Of a stretch of 64,000 nt of DNA, positions 37,749 through 48,314 are shown in pieces (position 1 is the first letter of the stretch; every line of letters starts with the position of its first letter). The stretch is from Methylophilaceae bacterium LSUCC0665 (GTDB taxonomy: Bacteria > Pseudomonadota > Gammaproteobacteria > Burkholderiales > Methylophilaceae), in contig CP103437.1 in NCBI GenBank assembly GCA_024919215.1, positions 744,001-808,000 of the forward strand. Direction: 5' to 3'. A model generated the notes under the pieces. It was given only the letters and a program-made list of their open reading frames with translations. It did not search any database and had not been told where the DNA came from. A program made the translations under genes and the position numbers.

Positions 37749-37752
37749 AACT

Positions 37753-38955
37753 CTAGATTTTTATACCAGCAATATCAGCAACTGTATTAATATCTTTGTC
37801 GCCTCTGCCAGAAAGGTTTACCAAAATTGTTTTATCTTTAGGAAGTTCTTTAGCCAATTTTTCTGCATAAGCAATAGCATGGCTTGTTTCGAGAGCAGGA
37901 ATAATGCCCTCAGTTTTGCAAAGATTATGGAAAGCTGCTAGAGCTTCATCATCATTTACAGCCACATACTCCGCTCTGCCTGTATCTTTTAGCCAAGAAT
38001 GTTCTGGACCAACGCCTGGATAATCCAAACCAGCTGACACAGAATGAGTCTCTATAATTTGTCCCTCTTCATTTTGCATCATGTAAGTTCTATTTCCATG
38101 CAGGACTCCTACCGGACTATTCGCAGTTAGTGGAGCAGCATGTTTACCTGTCTCAATACCATGTCCTGCTGCCTCAACACCAATTAATCTGGTCTCTTTA
38201 TATGGAATATATGGATAAAAAATACCCATCGCATTTGAACCACCACCTACACATGCAATAACTGCGTCAGGCTGCTTACCTACTAATTCATCCATTTGCC
38301 CAATAGCTTCTTTGCCAACAACAGAATTAAAGTCCCTGACCATCATTGGATATGGATGAGGGCCAGCTACTGTACCAATGATATAAAAAGTATTGCTGAC
38401 ATTTGTTACCCAGTCTCTTAGTGCTTCATTAAGCGCATCTTTTAGAGTTTTCGATCCACTTTCGACAGGTACAACTGTAGCTCCTAATAATTTCATTCTA
38501 TAAACATTCGGGCTTTGTCTTTTAACGTCCTCAGAGCCCATATAAACAACACACTCAAGCCCTAAGCGAGCAGCAATAGTAGCTGTTGCGACGCCATGTT
38601 GGCCTGCCCCAGTTTCAGCGATAACTCTGGGTTTTCCCATTTTTTTTGCTAACAAAGCCTGTCCGACTGTGTTATTAACTTTGTGGGCACCTGTGTGATT
38701 AAGATCTTCTCTTTTGAAATAAATTTTCGCACCGCCAATTTTATGAGTTAATCTCTCAGCAAAATAAATTGGGCTCGGTCTGCCTACAAAATGTTTTAAG
38801 TCGTGATGAAATTCATCCAAGAATTCTTTATCATCCTTAAACTGGTTATACATTTCTTTCAGCTCATCAAGTGCCTCAATTAATGTCTCAGCTACAAACG
38901 TACCGCCATAGGGACCAAAGTGACCATTTTGATCAGGGAAATTATAATTATCCAT
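37753..38955 (-). CDS. trpB: Tryptophan synthase beta subunit
   Basis: A 400-residue PLP enzyme that condenses indole and serine to tryptophan. The PLP lysine is in [14 protein letters not shown], and the phosphate-binding glycines are in [10 protein letters not shown]. The start [20 protein letters not shown] is typical of the main TrpB1 group. Overlaps trpF by eight bases. Serine supply links it to serC. Confidence 0.98.
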   Translation of the reverse strand: MDNYNFPDQNGHFGPYGGTFVAETLIEALDELKEMYNQFKDDKEFLDEFHHDLKHFVGRPSPIYFAERLTHKIGGAKIYFKREDLNHTGAHKVNNTVGQALLAKKMGKPRVIAETGAGQHGVATATIAARLGLECVVYMGSEDVKRQSPNVYRMKLLGATVVPVESGSKTLKDALNEALRDWVTNVSNTFYIIGTVAGPHPYPMMVRDFNSVVGKEAIGQMDELVGKQPDAVIACVGGGSNAMGIFYPYIPYKETRLIGVEAAGHGIETGKHAAPLTANSPVGVLHGNRTYMMQNEEGQIIETHSVSAGLDYPGVGPEHSWLKDTGRAEYVAVNDDEALAAFHNLCKTEGIIPALETSHAIAYAEKLAKELPKDKTILVNLSGRGDKDINTVADIAGIKI

Positions 38956-39571
38956 TTTTCACAGCCTTAATAAATTGTTTCATAAGCTCTTCGCTTTTTT
39001 TGCCTTTCGTTTCACTTTCCACCCCGCCACTTACATCAACCGCGTAAGGTTGGTAATCTTTTAGGAGAGTTGTTACATTGACAGGCGTCAAACCTCCTGC
39101 AATTATAATTGGCTTTTTTAAATTTCTTGGAATTAGGGACCAATCAAAAGACTTACCTGTACCGCCAAAATAATCTGTATCAAAAGTATCAAGCAGAATT
39201 GCTGATGCGTCAACAAAATCATCACATATTTTTTCAATATTTGTATCTTTTTTGACAGAAATAACTTTAATAAAAGGAAACTTAAATGACGAACAAAACT
39301 CAGGGGTTTCAGATCCGTGAAATTGAATGATATCAATAACATTTTCACAAATTACAGAACGAACAAATTCGGCTTCAGAGTTCACAAATAATCCAACTTT
39401 TGTAATAAAAGGCGGAAGTGTTTGATTAATTTGAATTGCTTGTTCAATTGAGCAAAATCTTGGGCTGTCTTTATAAAAAACATAACCAATAGCATCAGCG
39501 CCTGCATTGCTGGCATTTATTGCGTCATTACAATTGGTAATTCCACATATTTTTACTTTTGTATAATTCAT
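38948..39571 (-). CDS. trpF: Phosphoribosylanthranilate isomerase
   Basis: A 207-residue single-domain TIM barrel for the Amadori rearrangement in tryptophan synthesis. The N-terminal [12 protein letters not shown] holds the catalytic cysteine. [19 protein letters not shown] holds the catalytic aspartate, and [11 protein letters not shown] with [10 protein letters not shown] forms the phosphate site. It is separate from trpC, which is not in the window. Overlaps truA by four bases. Confidence 0.96.
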   Translation of the reverse strand: MNYTKVKICGITNCNDAINASNAGADAIGYVFYKDSPRFCSIEQAIQINQTLPPFITKVGLFVNSEAEFVRSVICENVIDIIQFHGSETPEFCSSFKFPFIKVISVKKDTNIEKICDDFVDASAILLDTFDTDYFGGTGKSFDWSLIPRNLKKPIIIAGGLTPVNVTTLLKDYQPYAVDVSGGVESETKGKKSEELMKQFIKAVKNG

Positions 39572-40344
39572 ATTATGACTGTATTTTTTAAATCAACTAT
39601 CTTAAATGACTTTTCATACCTTATATTGGCAAGGTAGAGGCCATTTGGTGAAAATGTATTCGATGCCTCCGTTCTGTCCTTAACCTCGAATAGGTATTGT
39701 ACATAATCCAATGGTTTTTTTCCTGAAACGATATCTAGAATGACACTCATCATATTTCTAATTTGGTGATGAAGGAATCCATCAGCAGTGAATTTAAAAA
39801 GAATAAAATTTTCTTTTTTTTGATAGCTTGCACAATGTATGATTCTTTCTGGCTTTTTTGATTGACACTCACTAGAACGAAAACTACTAAAGTCATGTTT
39901 ACCAATAAATTCCTTCAAAACTTCATCAAGAAGTTTAAAGTTAATTTCATAGCCATAATGCCCAGCTTTTTGATACCAAATGGCTGAGGGTGTTTTAGTA
40001 TGATGAAGCAAGTACTGATATTCTCTTTCCATAGCGTTAAACCGTGCATGAAAAGTCTGATCCACTTCAGATACCCATTTGATAGAAATATCGTGAGGTA
40101 AATAAGAATTAGCACCTTTTTGCCAAGAACTTAAAGGTCTTTGTGATTCCGTATCAAAATGAAATACTTGACCAAGTGCATGAACACCAGCATCTGTCCT
40201 CCCGGATGCTTCAATCTTGATATCATGGTTAGCAATCTTTGATAAAGCATTTTGTAAAAATAATTGTATAGTATTTTGATTAGGCTGAATTTGAAAACCA
40301 GCATAGTTTGTTCCTAGGTACTCGACTATAGCAGCTATTCTCAT
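39568..40344 (-). CDS. truA: tRNA pseudouridine(38-40) synthase TruA
   Basis: A 258-residue pseudouridine synthase that modifies U38-U40 in the anticodon arm of many tRNAs. The catalytic aspartate is in ASGRTDAGVHALGQVFHF, and ADGFLHHQIRNMMSVILD is the other signature. An upstream ATG at 40371 exists, but MRIAAIVEYLGTNYAGFQ is the standard N-terminus. The start at 40344 overlaps the preceding gene by an ATGA. Confidence 0.96.
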   Translation of the reverse strand: MRIAAIVEYLGTNYAGFQIQPNQNTIQLFLQNALSKIANHDIKIEASGRTDAGVHALGQVFHFDTESQRPLSSWQKGANSYLPHDISIKWVSEVDQTFHARFNAMEREYQYLLHHTKTPSAIWYQKAGHYGYEINFKLLDEVLKEFIGKHDFSSFRSSECQSKKPERIIHCASYQKKENFILFKFTADGFLHHQIRNMMSVILDIVSGKKPLDYVQYLFEVKDRTEASNTFSPNGLYLANIRYEKSFKIVDLKNTVII

Positions 40345-40937
40345 AAAATAAATACAACTAAAAAGTAACAAAAAATGAATAAATAACCATAATGATTCAG
40401 CTCAAATGCATTTATCTTAATTTTCAAATTTTCTTGAGAAAATAAAAAACTATTAAAAGAATTTACAGGACTTCTATAATTAAATTTTTTACGAGAAAAC
40501 AGTCTGAAATAGCTAAATGTCAAAATTATTATCTTATACAATTTATTAACGTTCAAACCCAAAAACTTAAATGGATAAATAAAATACATGATTGAATTTA
40601 CCACATCTATTTCTTGAGTTTTTAGTAAGTAAATTTTGGCAACTAAAAATATGTTTAGCAAAAGTAATGATTGTTTAAGGCCCGCATAAAACCCATCGTA
40701 TGTGACCGAAAAATTAAAAAACTGAACCGCTATTTCCCCTGGAACAGATAGTGGAAAAATAATAAAGATGCTGATGAGGAAATATTTTACCTTTAAGAAA
40801 AAAATAAATGGATTGTGCTTTATATAAAAACAAACCAATATTAAAAAAAGAAGTAGGTAGCAATTCAGGGTTAATGATAAGTAATATATGAACTTGAGTG
40901 ATATAAGGGTAGCTAATAATTTAAGAAGCTCAATCAC
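40341..40937 (-). CDS. EcfT/CbiQ-like integral membrane protein, orphan
   Basis: A 198-residue, highly hydrophobic protein with about five membrane segments and a basic C-terminal half. The stretch from VTYDGFYAGLKQSLLLL to YPFKFLGLNVNKLYKIIIL has the pattern of EcfT/CbiQ transmembrane proteins: a G-rich segment, a TTxxE-like segment (here KTQEIDVVN), and a PLkxLGL-like segment. EcfT couples substrate-binding proteins to ATPases in vitamin and metal uptake. No EcfA ATPase or S component lies nearby, so function is uncertain. It sits between fimV and truA with a three-base gap and a four-base overlap. Confidence 0.6.
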   Translation of the reverse strand: MIELLKLLATLISLKFIYYLSLTLNCYLLLFLILVCFYIKHNPFIFFLKVKYFLISIFIIFPLSVPGEIAVQFFNFSVTYDGFYAGLKQSLLLLNIFLVAKIYLLKTQEIDVVNSIMYFIYPFKFLGLNVNKLYKIIILTFSYFRLFSRKKFNYRSPVNSFNSFLFSQENLKIKINAFELNHYGYLFIFCYFLVVFIL

Positions 40938-40940
40938 TTA

Positions 40941-42389
40941 TTAAAATGAGTTTTTATCCTCACGAGATAAGTTATCAATTACATCTGGTTCAGTATTTTG
41001 TTGGTTGGTATTAATTTCAGATGAGAATATTGGTTTTTCATCTTTTTTCTTTCTGGAGATGAAGAAAATAATCCCAGCCACTAAAGTAATTAAAAATAAA
41101 AGGACTAAAACAATCATTAAGTTATTATTTTTATTTTTATCATCATCCTTTAATAAAATTTCATTAATTTCTGAGTCAGCAGAGATAGAGGATGTGAACA
41201 CATCACCATTAATTTCTTGTACATCATCATCTAAGACAATCTCCTCAATTTCAAAATCATCTCCTTTAATATCTGTCATTTCTTTTTGATCTGAGAAAGT
41301 CTCTGAAGGCTCATTCTTATTTTGAGCATCAGCTGTTAAATCGTTTTTCTTACTTTTAGCTAGCTCTTTTAATTTTTGTTCCGCCTCAGCAAGCTTAAGC
41401 TCTAACTTCTCAATCTTTTCTTTTTCTTTACTATTTTCTGGCTTCTTAATAGATTTATTTTCATTGGCTTTTGGTTGCGTTAGTTTTTTCCATTCATCAT
41501 TTTGAGATTTCAAAATCTTTCTTGCTTCTAAATGACTTAATTCTGCAAAATATGATTTATTAGGTACTGTTAGAATCTGATTTTTATTCAATCCATTTAT
41601 ATTTCCTTCAGCAAATGCTTTTTTGTTATATTGATAAATACCAACCACCATTTGCTCTAAAGTAATTCCTGATAGGCTATTTTCACGAGCAATTTGGTAC
41701 AAAGTTTTACCTGGTGCAGATTTGACTGTTTTTTGCTCATCGATGTCTTGATCATCAATGACTTCTTCTTTGGTGTTTTTAACTACCTCCTTGGCTTGCT
41801 CTTTTTTAGCAGTTTGTTGCTTTTCTTCTTCTACCTCTTCTTTTTGTGTCTCAATTAAGTCTTGATTTTCTTTGGATTTTTCTTTTGAATCAATTTCACG
41901 TTTTTTTCCTTCAGCCAAATCTTTTGCAGGAAGTTTATTGTTATCTTTCTTTGCAGTATCTTTTTCAAGGGTTTCATTTATCATCTTATCCATCGGGTCT
42001 GGTGGATCAAGAAGCACTGTGTATTCACGATAATTTCTACCCTTTGGCGAATCAATCTGGATTAACAAATCTAGGAAAGGGTCTTTAACCGGCTTGTCGC
42101 TTTTTAATTTTAAGTAAATCTTCCCCTCAGAGTTTTTTACAAAATTAGCATCAATGTTTGCATGGATAGGAAGTCTTTCAATACCCTGGGATTCAAAGTC
42201 TTCTTTTGAGGCAATGCTCGGCACTAATTCAGTCACATCATCAGCTTTTGTTAGAATGACCTCAATATCAGCATTCAGAGGTTGTTCTTGTTTCGAATTG
42301 ATCGAGATTTTTCCTAGCTGCAGCGCTTGAGCAGAAAAAATAACTGAGAATGCAGTAGCAAAAAGAAATAATTTAATTAATCTAATCAT
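40941..42389 (-). CDS. fimV: FimV-like LysM membrane protein, shortened
   Basis: A 482-residue FimV family protein. A signal peptide (about residues 1-22) is followed by the FimV N-terminal domain (LQLGKISINSKQEQPLNADIE to about 130), a charged low-complexity stretch, a LysM-like peptidoglycan-binding region (about 225-275, TLYQIARENS and LNKNQILTVP), a coiled coil (about 305-345), and a single membrane helix near residue 430 before a short cytoplasmic tail. Homologues in piliated bacteria are often much longer with TPR motifs and support type IV pili and polar localisation. Here the tail is cut down. It lies between asd and the EcfT-like gene, a conserved location. Confidence 0.85.
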   Translation of the reverse strand: MIRLIKLFLFATAFSVIFSAQALQLGKISINSKQEQPLNADIEVILTKADDVTELVPSIASKEDFESQGIERLPIHANIDANFVKNSEGKIYLKLKSDKPVKDPFLDLLIQIDSPKGRNYREYTVLLDPPDPMDKMINETLEKDTAKKDNNKLPAKDLAEGKKREIDSKEKSKENQDLIETQKEEVEEEKQQTAKKEQAKEVVKNTKEEVIDDQDIDEQKTVKSAPGKTLYQIARENSLSGITLEQMVVGIYQYNKKAFAEGNINGLNKNQILTVPNKSYFAELSHLEARKILKSQNDEWKKLTQPKANENKSIKKPENSKEKEKIEKLELKLAEAEQKLKELAKSKKNDLTADAQNKNEPSETFSDQKEMTDIKGDDFEIEEIVLDDDVQEINGDVFTSSISADSEINEILLKDDDKNKNNNLMIVLVLLFLITLVAGIIFFISRKKKDEKPIFSSEINTNQQNTEPDVIDNLSREDKNSF

Positions 42390-43504
42390 TTGTTGGATAT
42401 TATACTCAAGATTCGTCTTAATGGTTCAGCCGCCCCCCATAATAATTGATCCCCAATGGTAAATAGAGAGATCATATTGCTATCAAGATTAAGTTTTTTT
42501 ATTCGACCCACTAGAATATCTAACTTACCAGATGCATTGGTTGGAGATAAATGATTTATGGTCGCATCACGTTCATTAGTAATCAATCTTACCCACTGAT
42601 TTCCTGCTGAAATTTTTTCATTAACATCCTCTATTGATAAACTTTCTTTCATTTTGATCGTTAACGCTTGGCTATGACATCTCATGGTACCAATTCGAAC
42701 ACATAATCCATCAACCATGACGGGTGCGTATTGTGATTCTAGAATTTTTAAGGTCTCATTTTGTCCTTTCCACTCTTCCTTGCTGCTGCCATTTTTAAGA
42801 TCTGAGTCAATCCATGGAATTACACTACCAGCAAGAGGAACCCCAAAATTATTTATTGGCATATTTTTATCTAACATTGCATTAGATATCTTATGATCTA
42901 TATCAAGTATTGATCCTTGTCGATTCTCCAACATATCAGACACTGAATTAAATAAATAACCCATTTGAGACAAGAGCTCTCTCATGTTATTTGCCCCAGC
43001 ACCACTGGCTGCTTGATAAGTCATTGATGAAACCCACTCAACCAAGTTTTCTTTAATTAATCCATGTATTGCAAGCAGCATAAGCGAAACGGTACAATTT
43101 CCACCAACCCATGTCTTGACGCCCTCCGAGTATGATTTGTCGATCAAATCTGAGTTAATTGGATCAAGCACAATAACTGCATTTTTTTCCATTCTGAGAT
43201 GGGATGCTGCATCGATCCAGTGCCCATCCCAGTTTTGATTTATTAGCTTGTCATAAACATCTATCGTAAATTGGCTTCCTTGACATGTGAGGATGACATC
43301 CATATTAGACAGCTCCTCGAGATTATTAGCATCAATAAGATATTCTGATTCTGCAAAATCAAAAGGACATTTATCGCCAGCTTGTGAAGTTGAAAAGAAA
43401 AAAGAGGCATAATTTTTAAAATCATTTTCCTCGAGCATTCGCTGCATTAGAACTGATCCGACCATGCCTCTCCAGCCAACAAAACCAACTTTTAACTTAT
43501 TCAT
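42386..43504 (-). CDS. asd: Aspartate-semialdehyde dehydrogenase
   Basis: A 372-residue NADPH enzyme reducing aspartyl phosphate to the semialdehyde, the branch leading to lysine/diaminopimelate, threonine and methionine. The N-terminal VGFVGWRGMVGSVLMQRM is the proteobacterial form. The catalytic cysteine is in GGNCTVSLML, and the active-site histidine in RIGTMRCHSQAL. The next gene, fimV, overlaps by four bases, and leuB ends directly before the asd start. Confidence 0.97.
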   Translation of the reverse strand: MNKLKVGFVGWRGMVGSVLMQRMLEENDFKNYASFFFSTSQAGDKCPFDFAESEYLIDANNLEELSNMDVILTCQGSQFTIDVYDKLINQNWDGHWIDAASHLRMEKNAVIVLDPINSDLIDKSYSEGVKTWVGGNCTVSLMLLAIHGLIKENLVEWVSSMTYQAASGAGANNMRELLSQMGYLFNSVSDMLENRQGSILDIDHKISNAMLDKNMPINNFGVPLAGSVIPWIDSDLKNGSSKEEWKGQNETLKILESQYAPVMVDGLCVRIGTMRCHSQALTIKMKESLSIEDVNEKISAGNQWVRLITNERDATINHLSPTNASGKLDILVGRIKKLNLDSNMISLFTIGDQLLWGAAEPLRRILSIISNK

Positions 43505-44560
43505 TTATAAATTTCCTAAAATACGGTCACCCATCTCTTCGCATCCAATTTTCGTAGAGTTGTCATCCATTATGTCAGCAGTTCGATAGCCTTGTTGAAG
43601 TGTTTTTTCAACTGCTTCTTCGATCCTAATAGCTTCATTAGGCTGTTTAAAAGTGTATTTGTACATCATAGCTGCTGATAAAATCGTGGCAATTGGGTTA
43701 GCAATGTCTTGACCAGCTATATCTGGGGCCGAACCATGACTTGGCTCATATAAGCCTTTGTTATTAATATCTAAGGATGCAGAAGGCAGCATGCCAATAG
43801 AACCTGTCAGCATGGATGCCTCATCAGATAAAATATCTCCAAAAATATTTCCTGTAACCATCACGTCAAATTGTTTTGGTGCCCTGACTAATTGCATTGC
43901 CGCGTTATCTACATACATATGCGACAGAGATACATCTGGATAATTTGCTGATAAATCTACCATCACTTCTCGCCAAAGTTCAGTTGCCTCAAGAACATTG
44001 GCTTTATCTACAGAACATAATTTTTTATTTCTTAATTGAGCAAGTTGAAAGGCAACATTTCCTATCCTGCGGATCTCACTCTCTGAATAACGCATGGTAT
44101 TAAAACCCTCACGTTCTCCGTTTTTAAGGTTATGAATTCCCCTTGGCTGGCCAAAATAAATGTCCCCAGTTAATTCACGAACTATTAAGATATCTAAACC
44201 AGAAACAATATTAGGTTTAAGTGAAGACGCATCCACCAATTGATCAAACAACATGGCAGGTCTTAAATTGGCGAATAAATTAAGCTCCGACCTTATTCGC
44301 AATAATCCCCTCTCTGGTCTCAACTCTCTTGGTAATTGATCGTACTTCCAATCTCCCACTGAACCCATCACTATCGCATCTGCATCTTTAGCTTTTTGGA
44401 GAGTAGTATGTGGTAATGGATCTCCATCTGCATCATAACCAGCACCTCCTATGGGGGCCTCATCAATATTAAAATTAGGAGACAATGCCTTAATTATCTT
44501 TACAGCTTGTTTTGTTATTTCTGGGCCGATACCATCACCGGGTAGGGTTAATATGTTCAT
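43505..44560 (-). CDS. leuB: 3-isopropylmalate dehydrogenase
   Basis: A 351-residue NAD-dependent oxidative decarboxylase of leucine synthesis. Landmarks are [32 protein letters not shown], the metal-binding [14 protein letters not shown], and [18 protein letters not shown]. Normal length. It follows leuD by two bases, and asd starts at the next base after its stop. Confidence 0.98.
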   Translation of the reverse strand: MNILTLPGDGIGPEITKQAVKIIKALSPNFNIDEAPIGGAGYDADGDPLPHTTLQKAKDADAIVMGSVGDWKYDQLPRELRPERGLLRIRSELNLFANLRPAMLFDQLVDASSLKPNIVSGLDILIVRELTGDIYFGQPRGIHNLKNGEREGFNTMRYSESEIRRIGNVAFQLAQLRNKKLCSVDKANVLEATELWREVMVDLSANYPDVSLSHMYVDNAAMQLVRAPKQFDVMVTGNIFGDILSDEASMLTGSIGMLPSASLDINNKGLYEPSHGSAPDIAGQDIANPIATILSAAMMYKYTFKQPNEAIRIEEAVEKTLQQGYRTADIMDDNSTKIGCEEMGDRILGNL

Positions 44561-44562
44561 TT

Positions 44563-45207
44563 TTATTCCTGTTTAAGCCACGGATAATTTGAAAAATAAC
44601 TTTTCTCAAAATTTGCTATTACACTTTTATTCTCAAGAGTTAATCCAATCTCATCTAAGCCATTCAACAAGGAGCTCTTTTTAAATTCATCGATTTCAAA
44701 GGAATATGATTTTGAAGACTTAACAGATTGTTTTTCTAAATTAACTTCAATTTCAAGAGTTTTGGTCTCAGTTTCAGAAAATAACTCTTCAATTTCAACC
44801 TTTTGCAAAGTGATTGGCAAAATACCATTTTTAAAACAGTTGTTGTAAAAAATGTCAGCAAAACTTTCTGCGATAATGACCTTAATACCAAAATCTAATA
44901 ATGCCCAAGGTGCATGTTCTCGGCTAGACCCGCACCCAAAATTTTCTCTAACCAATAGAATCTTACTGTCTTTAAATTGTGGTTTATTTAAAACAAAATC
45001 AGGGTTGATCGATCTTTTAGAATTATCCATACCAGGCTCACCATGATCTAGGTATCGCCATTCATCAAACAAATTTGGCCCGAAACCGGTTCTTTTGATT
45101 GACTTTAAAAATTGCTTGGGAATGATTGCGTCAGTATCAACATTAGATCGATCAAGAGGGATAACTTTACTAACGAGATGTTTAAACTTATCCACTGATT
45201 TCCTCAT
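44563..45207 (-). CDS. leuD: 3-isopropylmalate dehydratase small subunit
   Basis: A 214-residue small subunit that completes the aconitase-type isomerase with LeuC. Conserved segments are [20 protein letters not shown] and [16 protein letters not shown], the latter being the substrate-recognition loop. The start overlaps the end of leuC by 20 bases, suggesting coupled translation of the heterodimer. Confidence 0.97.
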   Translation of the reverse strand: MRKSVDKFKHLVSKVIPLDRSNVDTDAIIPKQFLKSIKRTGFGPNLFDEWRYLDHGEPGMDNSKRSINPDFVLNKPQFKDSKILLVRENFGCGSSREHAPWALLDFGIKVIIAESFADIFYNNCFKNGILPITLQKVEIEELFSETETKTLEIEVNLEKQSVKSSKSYSFEIDEFKKSSLLNGLDEIGLTLENKSVIANFEKSYFSNYPWLKQE

Positions 45208-46594
45208 TTCTTATATCGACAAAATGGCCATGAACTGCTGCTGCTGCAGCCATCGCAGGACTGACTAAATGGGTTCTTCCACCCTGCCCTTGCCTTCCTT
45301 CAAAGTTACGATTTGACGTTGACGCGCATCTCTCACCACTTTCAAGTCGATCTGCATTCATTGCAAGACACATTGAGCAACCTGGATCTCTCCATTGAAA
45401 ACCTGATTCCATAAAAATTTTATCTAACCCTTCGGACTCCGCTTGTTTTTTTACAATACCTGACCCAGGAACAGCCATTGCTAACTTAATACTCGGATTA
45501 ATTTTTTTACCTTTCAAATACCTCGCTGCCTCTCTCAAATCCTCTATTCTTGAGTTTGTGCATGAACCAATAAACACTTTATCTACAAATATCTCATTGA
45601 TTGGAGTATTTTCATTGAGGCCCATGTATGCAAGAGCCCTTTGAAAATCAAGGTGCTTGTCCGATGATAAATTGCTTTTTTTAGGAATAGATTCGGAAAT
45701 TCCCTTCACCATTTCAGGAGATGTTCCCCAGCTCACTTGAGGCTCTATAATAGTCGCATCAATTTCAACTACTTTGTCAAAAACAGCATCTGAATCAGAG
45801 TGAAGTGTTCTCCATTCTTTTTCTGCCAGATCCCACATTTCATTTGTTGGAGCAAAGGGTTTATTTTTTAAATAGTTAATTGTAGTATCATCAACAGCAA
45901 CCATCCCCGAGCGAGCCCCAGCTTCAATTGCCATATTGCACAGAGTCATTCTTCCTTCCATCGATAACTGCTGAATAGCATCTCCACAAAATTCAATAGC
46001 ATAACCGGTGCCGCCAGCAGTGCCAATTTGCCCGATAACAAACAAAGCAATATCTTTTGCTGAAACAAGAGGATGAGTTTTACCCTGAACGTCAATTTTC
46101 ATTGTTTTAAGCTTTTTTTGAATTAAGCATTGTGTGGCCATGACATGCTCAACCTCAGAGGTTCCAATCCCCATTGCTAAGGCTCCAAAAGCTCCATGAG
46201 TGCTTGTATGAGAATCGCCGCAAACGATCGTCATACCTGGAAGAGTCAAACCTTGCTCAGGTCCAATGACATGAACAATCCCTTGTCTCACATCAGACAT
46301 ATCAAACTGAAGCAAGTTATGTTCTTTACAGTTCTGGTCGAGAGTCTCCACTTGGATTTTTGAAATAGGGTCCTGGATTCCCTTGTCCCGATCTGATGTT
46401 GGCACATTGTGATCAGGAACAGCCACGATAGATTCCTTGCGCCACAATGGGCGATCATGAATTTTTAAACCCTCGAATGCTTGCGGGCTAGTCACCTCAT
46501 GAATTAAATGACGATCTATGTATATGAGATAGGTTTCTTCCTGAGCTAGAACAACATGTTTATCAAAAATTTTCTCATATAGAGTCTTTGCCAT
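45188..46594 (-). CDS. leuC: 3-isopropylmalate dehydratase large subunit
   Basis: A 468-residue [4Fe-4S] aconitase-family subunit converting 2-isopropylmalate to 3-isopropylmalate. Cluster cysteines lie in [13 protein letters not shown] and in [11 protein letters not shown] (C-x2-C). [21 protein letters not shown] is the other signature. leuA, which makes the substrate, is not in the window. It follows a YajQ-family gene by three bases, joining the arg and leu genes. Confidence 0.98.
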   Translation of the reverse strand: MAKTLYEKIFDKHVVLAQEETYLIYIDRHLIHEVTSPQAFEGLKIHDRPLWRKESIVAVPDHNVPTSDRDKGIQDPISKIQVETLDQNCKEHNLLQFDMSDVRQGIVHVIGPEQGLTLPGMTIVCGDSHTSTHGAFGALAMGIGTSEVEHVMATQCLIQKKLKTMKIDVQGKTHPLVSAKDIALFVIGQIGTAGGTGYAIEFCGDAIQQLSMEGRMTLCNMAIEAGARSGMVAVDDTTINYLKNKPFAPTNEMWDLAEKEWRTLHSDSDAVFDKVVEIDATIIEPQVSWGTSPEMVKGISESIPKKSNLSSDKHLDFQRALAYMGLNENTPINEIFVDKVFIGSCTNSRIEDLREAARYLKGKKINPSIKLAMAVPGSGIVKKQAESEGLDKIFMESGFQWRDPGCSMCLAMNADRLESGERCASTSNRNFEGRQGQGGRTHLVSPAMAAAAAVHGHFVDIRNEEISG

Positions 46595-46597
46595 AAA

Positions 46598-47092
46598 CTA
46601 ATCCCTAAAATTACCAAAATTTAGAGGGTAGTCAGACACATTTGCTTTTACCAATGCAATTGACTCCTGCAAAATATCTCTCTTCGCACCAGTAACTCTA
46701 ACCGTATCGCCTTGGATTGAGGCCTGGACCTTTAATTTACTGTCCTTTAATAATTTGATAATTTTTTTTCCAAGTTCTTGATCAATTCCATCCGACACTT
46801 CGATATCAAGTTTCACATTGTTTCCTGAAATACTCTCAAGATTTTTATCCATCAATCTTTTAGTTGAGTCAGGTTCTTTTTTTTCGAGTGATGGAAGTAA
46901 AATATCTTTAATTTGATTAATCTGAAAATCATTATCTCCAAATAAGGTGATAATTAAATCCTTCTCGTTAAATTCAATACTTGCAGATGTGCCTTTAAAG
47001 TCATAGCGATTTTGTATTTGCCTTCTTACAACATCGACCGCATTTGATAAATTGACCTTATCTGCAGACGAGCTTATATCGAAACTGGGCAT
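46598..47092 (-). CDS. yajQ: YajQ family nucleotide-binding protein
   Basis: A 164-residue protein with the YajQ N-terminus MPSFDISSSADKVNLSNAVD and the segment NRYDFKGTSASIEF, typical of the family of two ferredoxin-like domains. Homologues in Xanthomonas and Pseudomonas bind cyclic di-GMP and act with a transcription factor; in others the role is unknown. No cyclic di-GMP enzyme is seen in this window. It is squeezed between argG and leuC with three-base gaps. Confidence 0.93.
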   Translation of the reverse strand: MPSFDISSSADKVNLSNAVDVVRRQIQNRYDFKGTSASIEFNEKDLIITLFGDNDFQINQIKDILLPSLEKKEPDSTKRLMDKNLESISGNNVKLDIEVSDGIDQELGKKIIKLLKDSKLKVQASIQGDTVRVTGAKRDILQESIALVKANVSDYPLNFGNFRD

Positions 47093-47095
47093 AAT

Positions 47096-48310
47096 TTAAT
47101 CCTTCTTATTTCTACCTAAAATTTTAAGTCTTAATGCGTTCAGCTTAATAAAACCTTCCGCATCATATTGATTATAGGATCCTCCATCATCTTCAAATGT
47201 GGCGATATTTTCGTCAAATAGACTGTGAGGACTACTTCGACCAACAACCTGAACAGATCCCTTGTAGCAAACTAAATTAACCTCACCGGTAACATTTTTT
47301 TGCGTATGATCAATCAGGGTCTGTAATGCTTCTCTTTCCGGAGCAAACCAAAATCCGTTATATATTAATTTCGCATACCTCGGCATTAATTCGTCTTTTA
47401 AGTGAGCCACTTCACGATCAAGCGTAATAGATTCAATGGCTCGATGAGCTTTTAATAGAATGGTTCCACCAGGAGTTTCATAACATCCCCTGGACTTCAT
47501 GCCAACAAATCTGTTTTCAACTAAATCTAGTCGACCAATTCCATTTCTTGAACCCACCTGATTTAGATAATGAAACACTTCATGAGGTTTCATGGTTTCA
47601 TTATTGATAGCTACAGGGTCTCCATTCTCAAAAGAAATTGATAATGATTCTGGTTCATCATTTGCCGCTTCAGGCGACTTAGTCCATCTCCACATCGAGT
47701 CTTCTGGTGGATTGCTAGGATTTTCTAGATGTCTACCTTCATAAGAAATGTGAAGAAGATTAGCATCCATGCTATATGGGCTTCCTCCATTTTTATGCTT
47801 CATTTCTACAGGAATGTTATGTTTTTCAGCAAAACTTAATAATTTTTCACGACTTAAAAGATCCCACTCTCTCCATGGTGCGATCACTTTAATATCAGGA
47901 TTTAATGCATAGGCATTCAATTCAAATCTAACCTGATCATTACCCTTGCCGGTAGCTCCATGAGCTATTGCATCAGCTCCTGTTTCAGCAGCTATTTCAA
48001 TTAGTCTTTTTGCAATCAGTGGCCGAGCTATTGATGTTCCAAGTAAATATTCACCCTCATAAATAGCATTGGCTCTAAACATTGGGAAAATATAGTTTTT
48101 TGCAAAATCTTCCTCAAGATTTTCAATATAAATTTCTTTAATTCCCGCTTGTTTTGCTTTTTCTCTGGCTGGCTCAATTTCTTCACCCTGACCAATATCA
48201 GCCGTAAAAGTAACCACTTCACAATCATATTTTTCTTGAAGCCATTTCAAAATTACAGAGGTATCTAATCCACCTGAGTATGCCAAAACAACTTTTTTAA
48301 TTGAATTCAT
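47096..48310 (-). CDS. argG: Argininosuccinate synthase
   Basis: A 404-residue ATP-dependent ligase joining citrulline and aspartate. The PP-loop [17 protein letters not shown] is at the N-terminus. [14 protein letters not shown] and [19 protein letters not shown] are typical of the main bacterial ArgG type. An upstream in-frame ATG at 48328 would add six residues and overlap argF; I chose [14 protein letters not shown] at 48310 because it is the usual N-terminus. It follows argF by four bases. Confidence 0.97.
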   Translation of the reverse strand: MNSIKKVVLAYSGGLDTSVILKWLQEKYDCEVVTFTADIGQGEEIEPAREKAKQAGIKEIYIENLEEDFAKNYIFPMFRANAIYEGEYLLGTSIARPLIAKRLIEIAAETGADAIAHGATGKGNDQVRFELNAYALNPDIKVIAPWREWDLLSREKLLSFAEKHNIPVEMKHKNGGSPYSMDANLLHISYEGRHLENPSNPPEDSMWRWTKSPEAANDEPESLSISFENGDPVAINNETMKPHEVFHYLNQVGSRNGIGRLDLVENRFVGMKSRGCYETPGGTILLKAHRAIESITLDREVAHLKDELMPRYAKLIYNGFWFAPEREALQTLIDHTQKNVTGEVNLVCYKGSVQVVGRSSPHSLFDENIATFEDDGGSYNQYDAEGFIKLNALRLKILGRNKKD

Positions 48311-48314
48311 AAAA

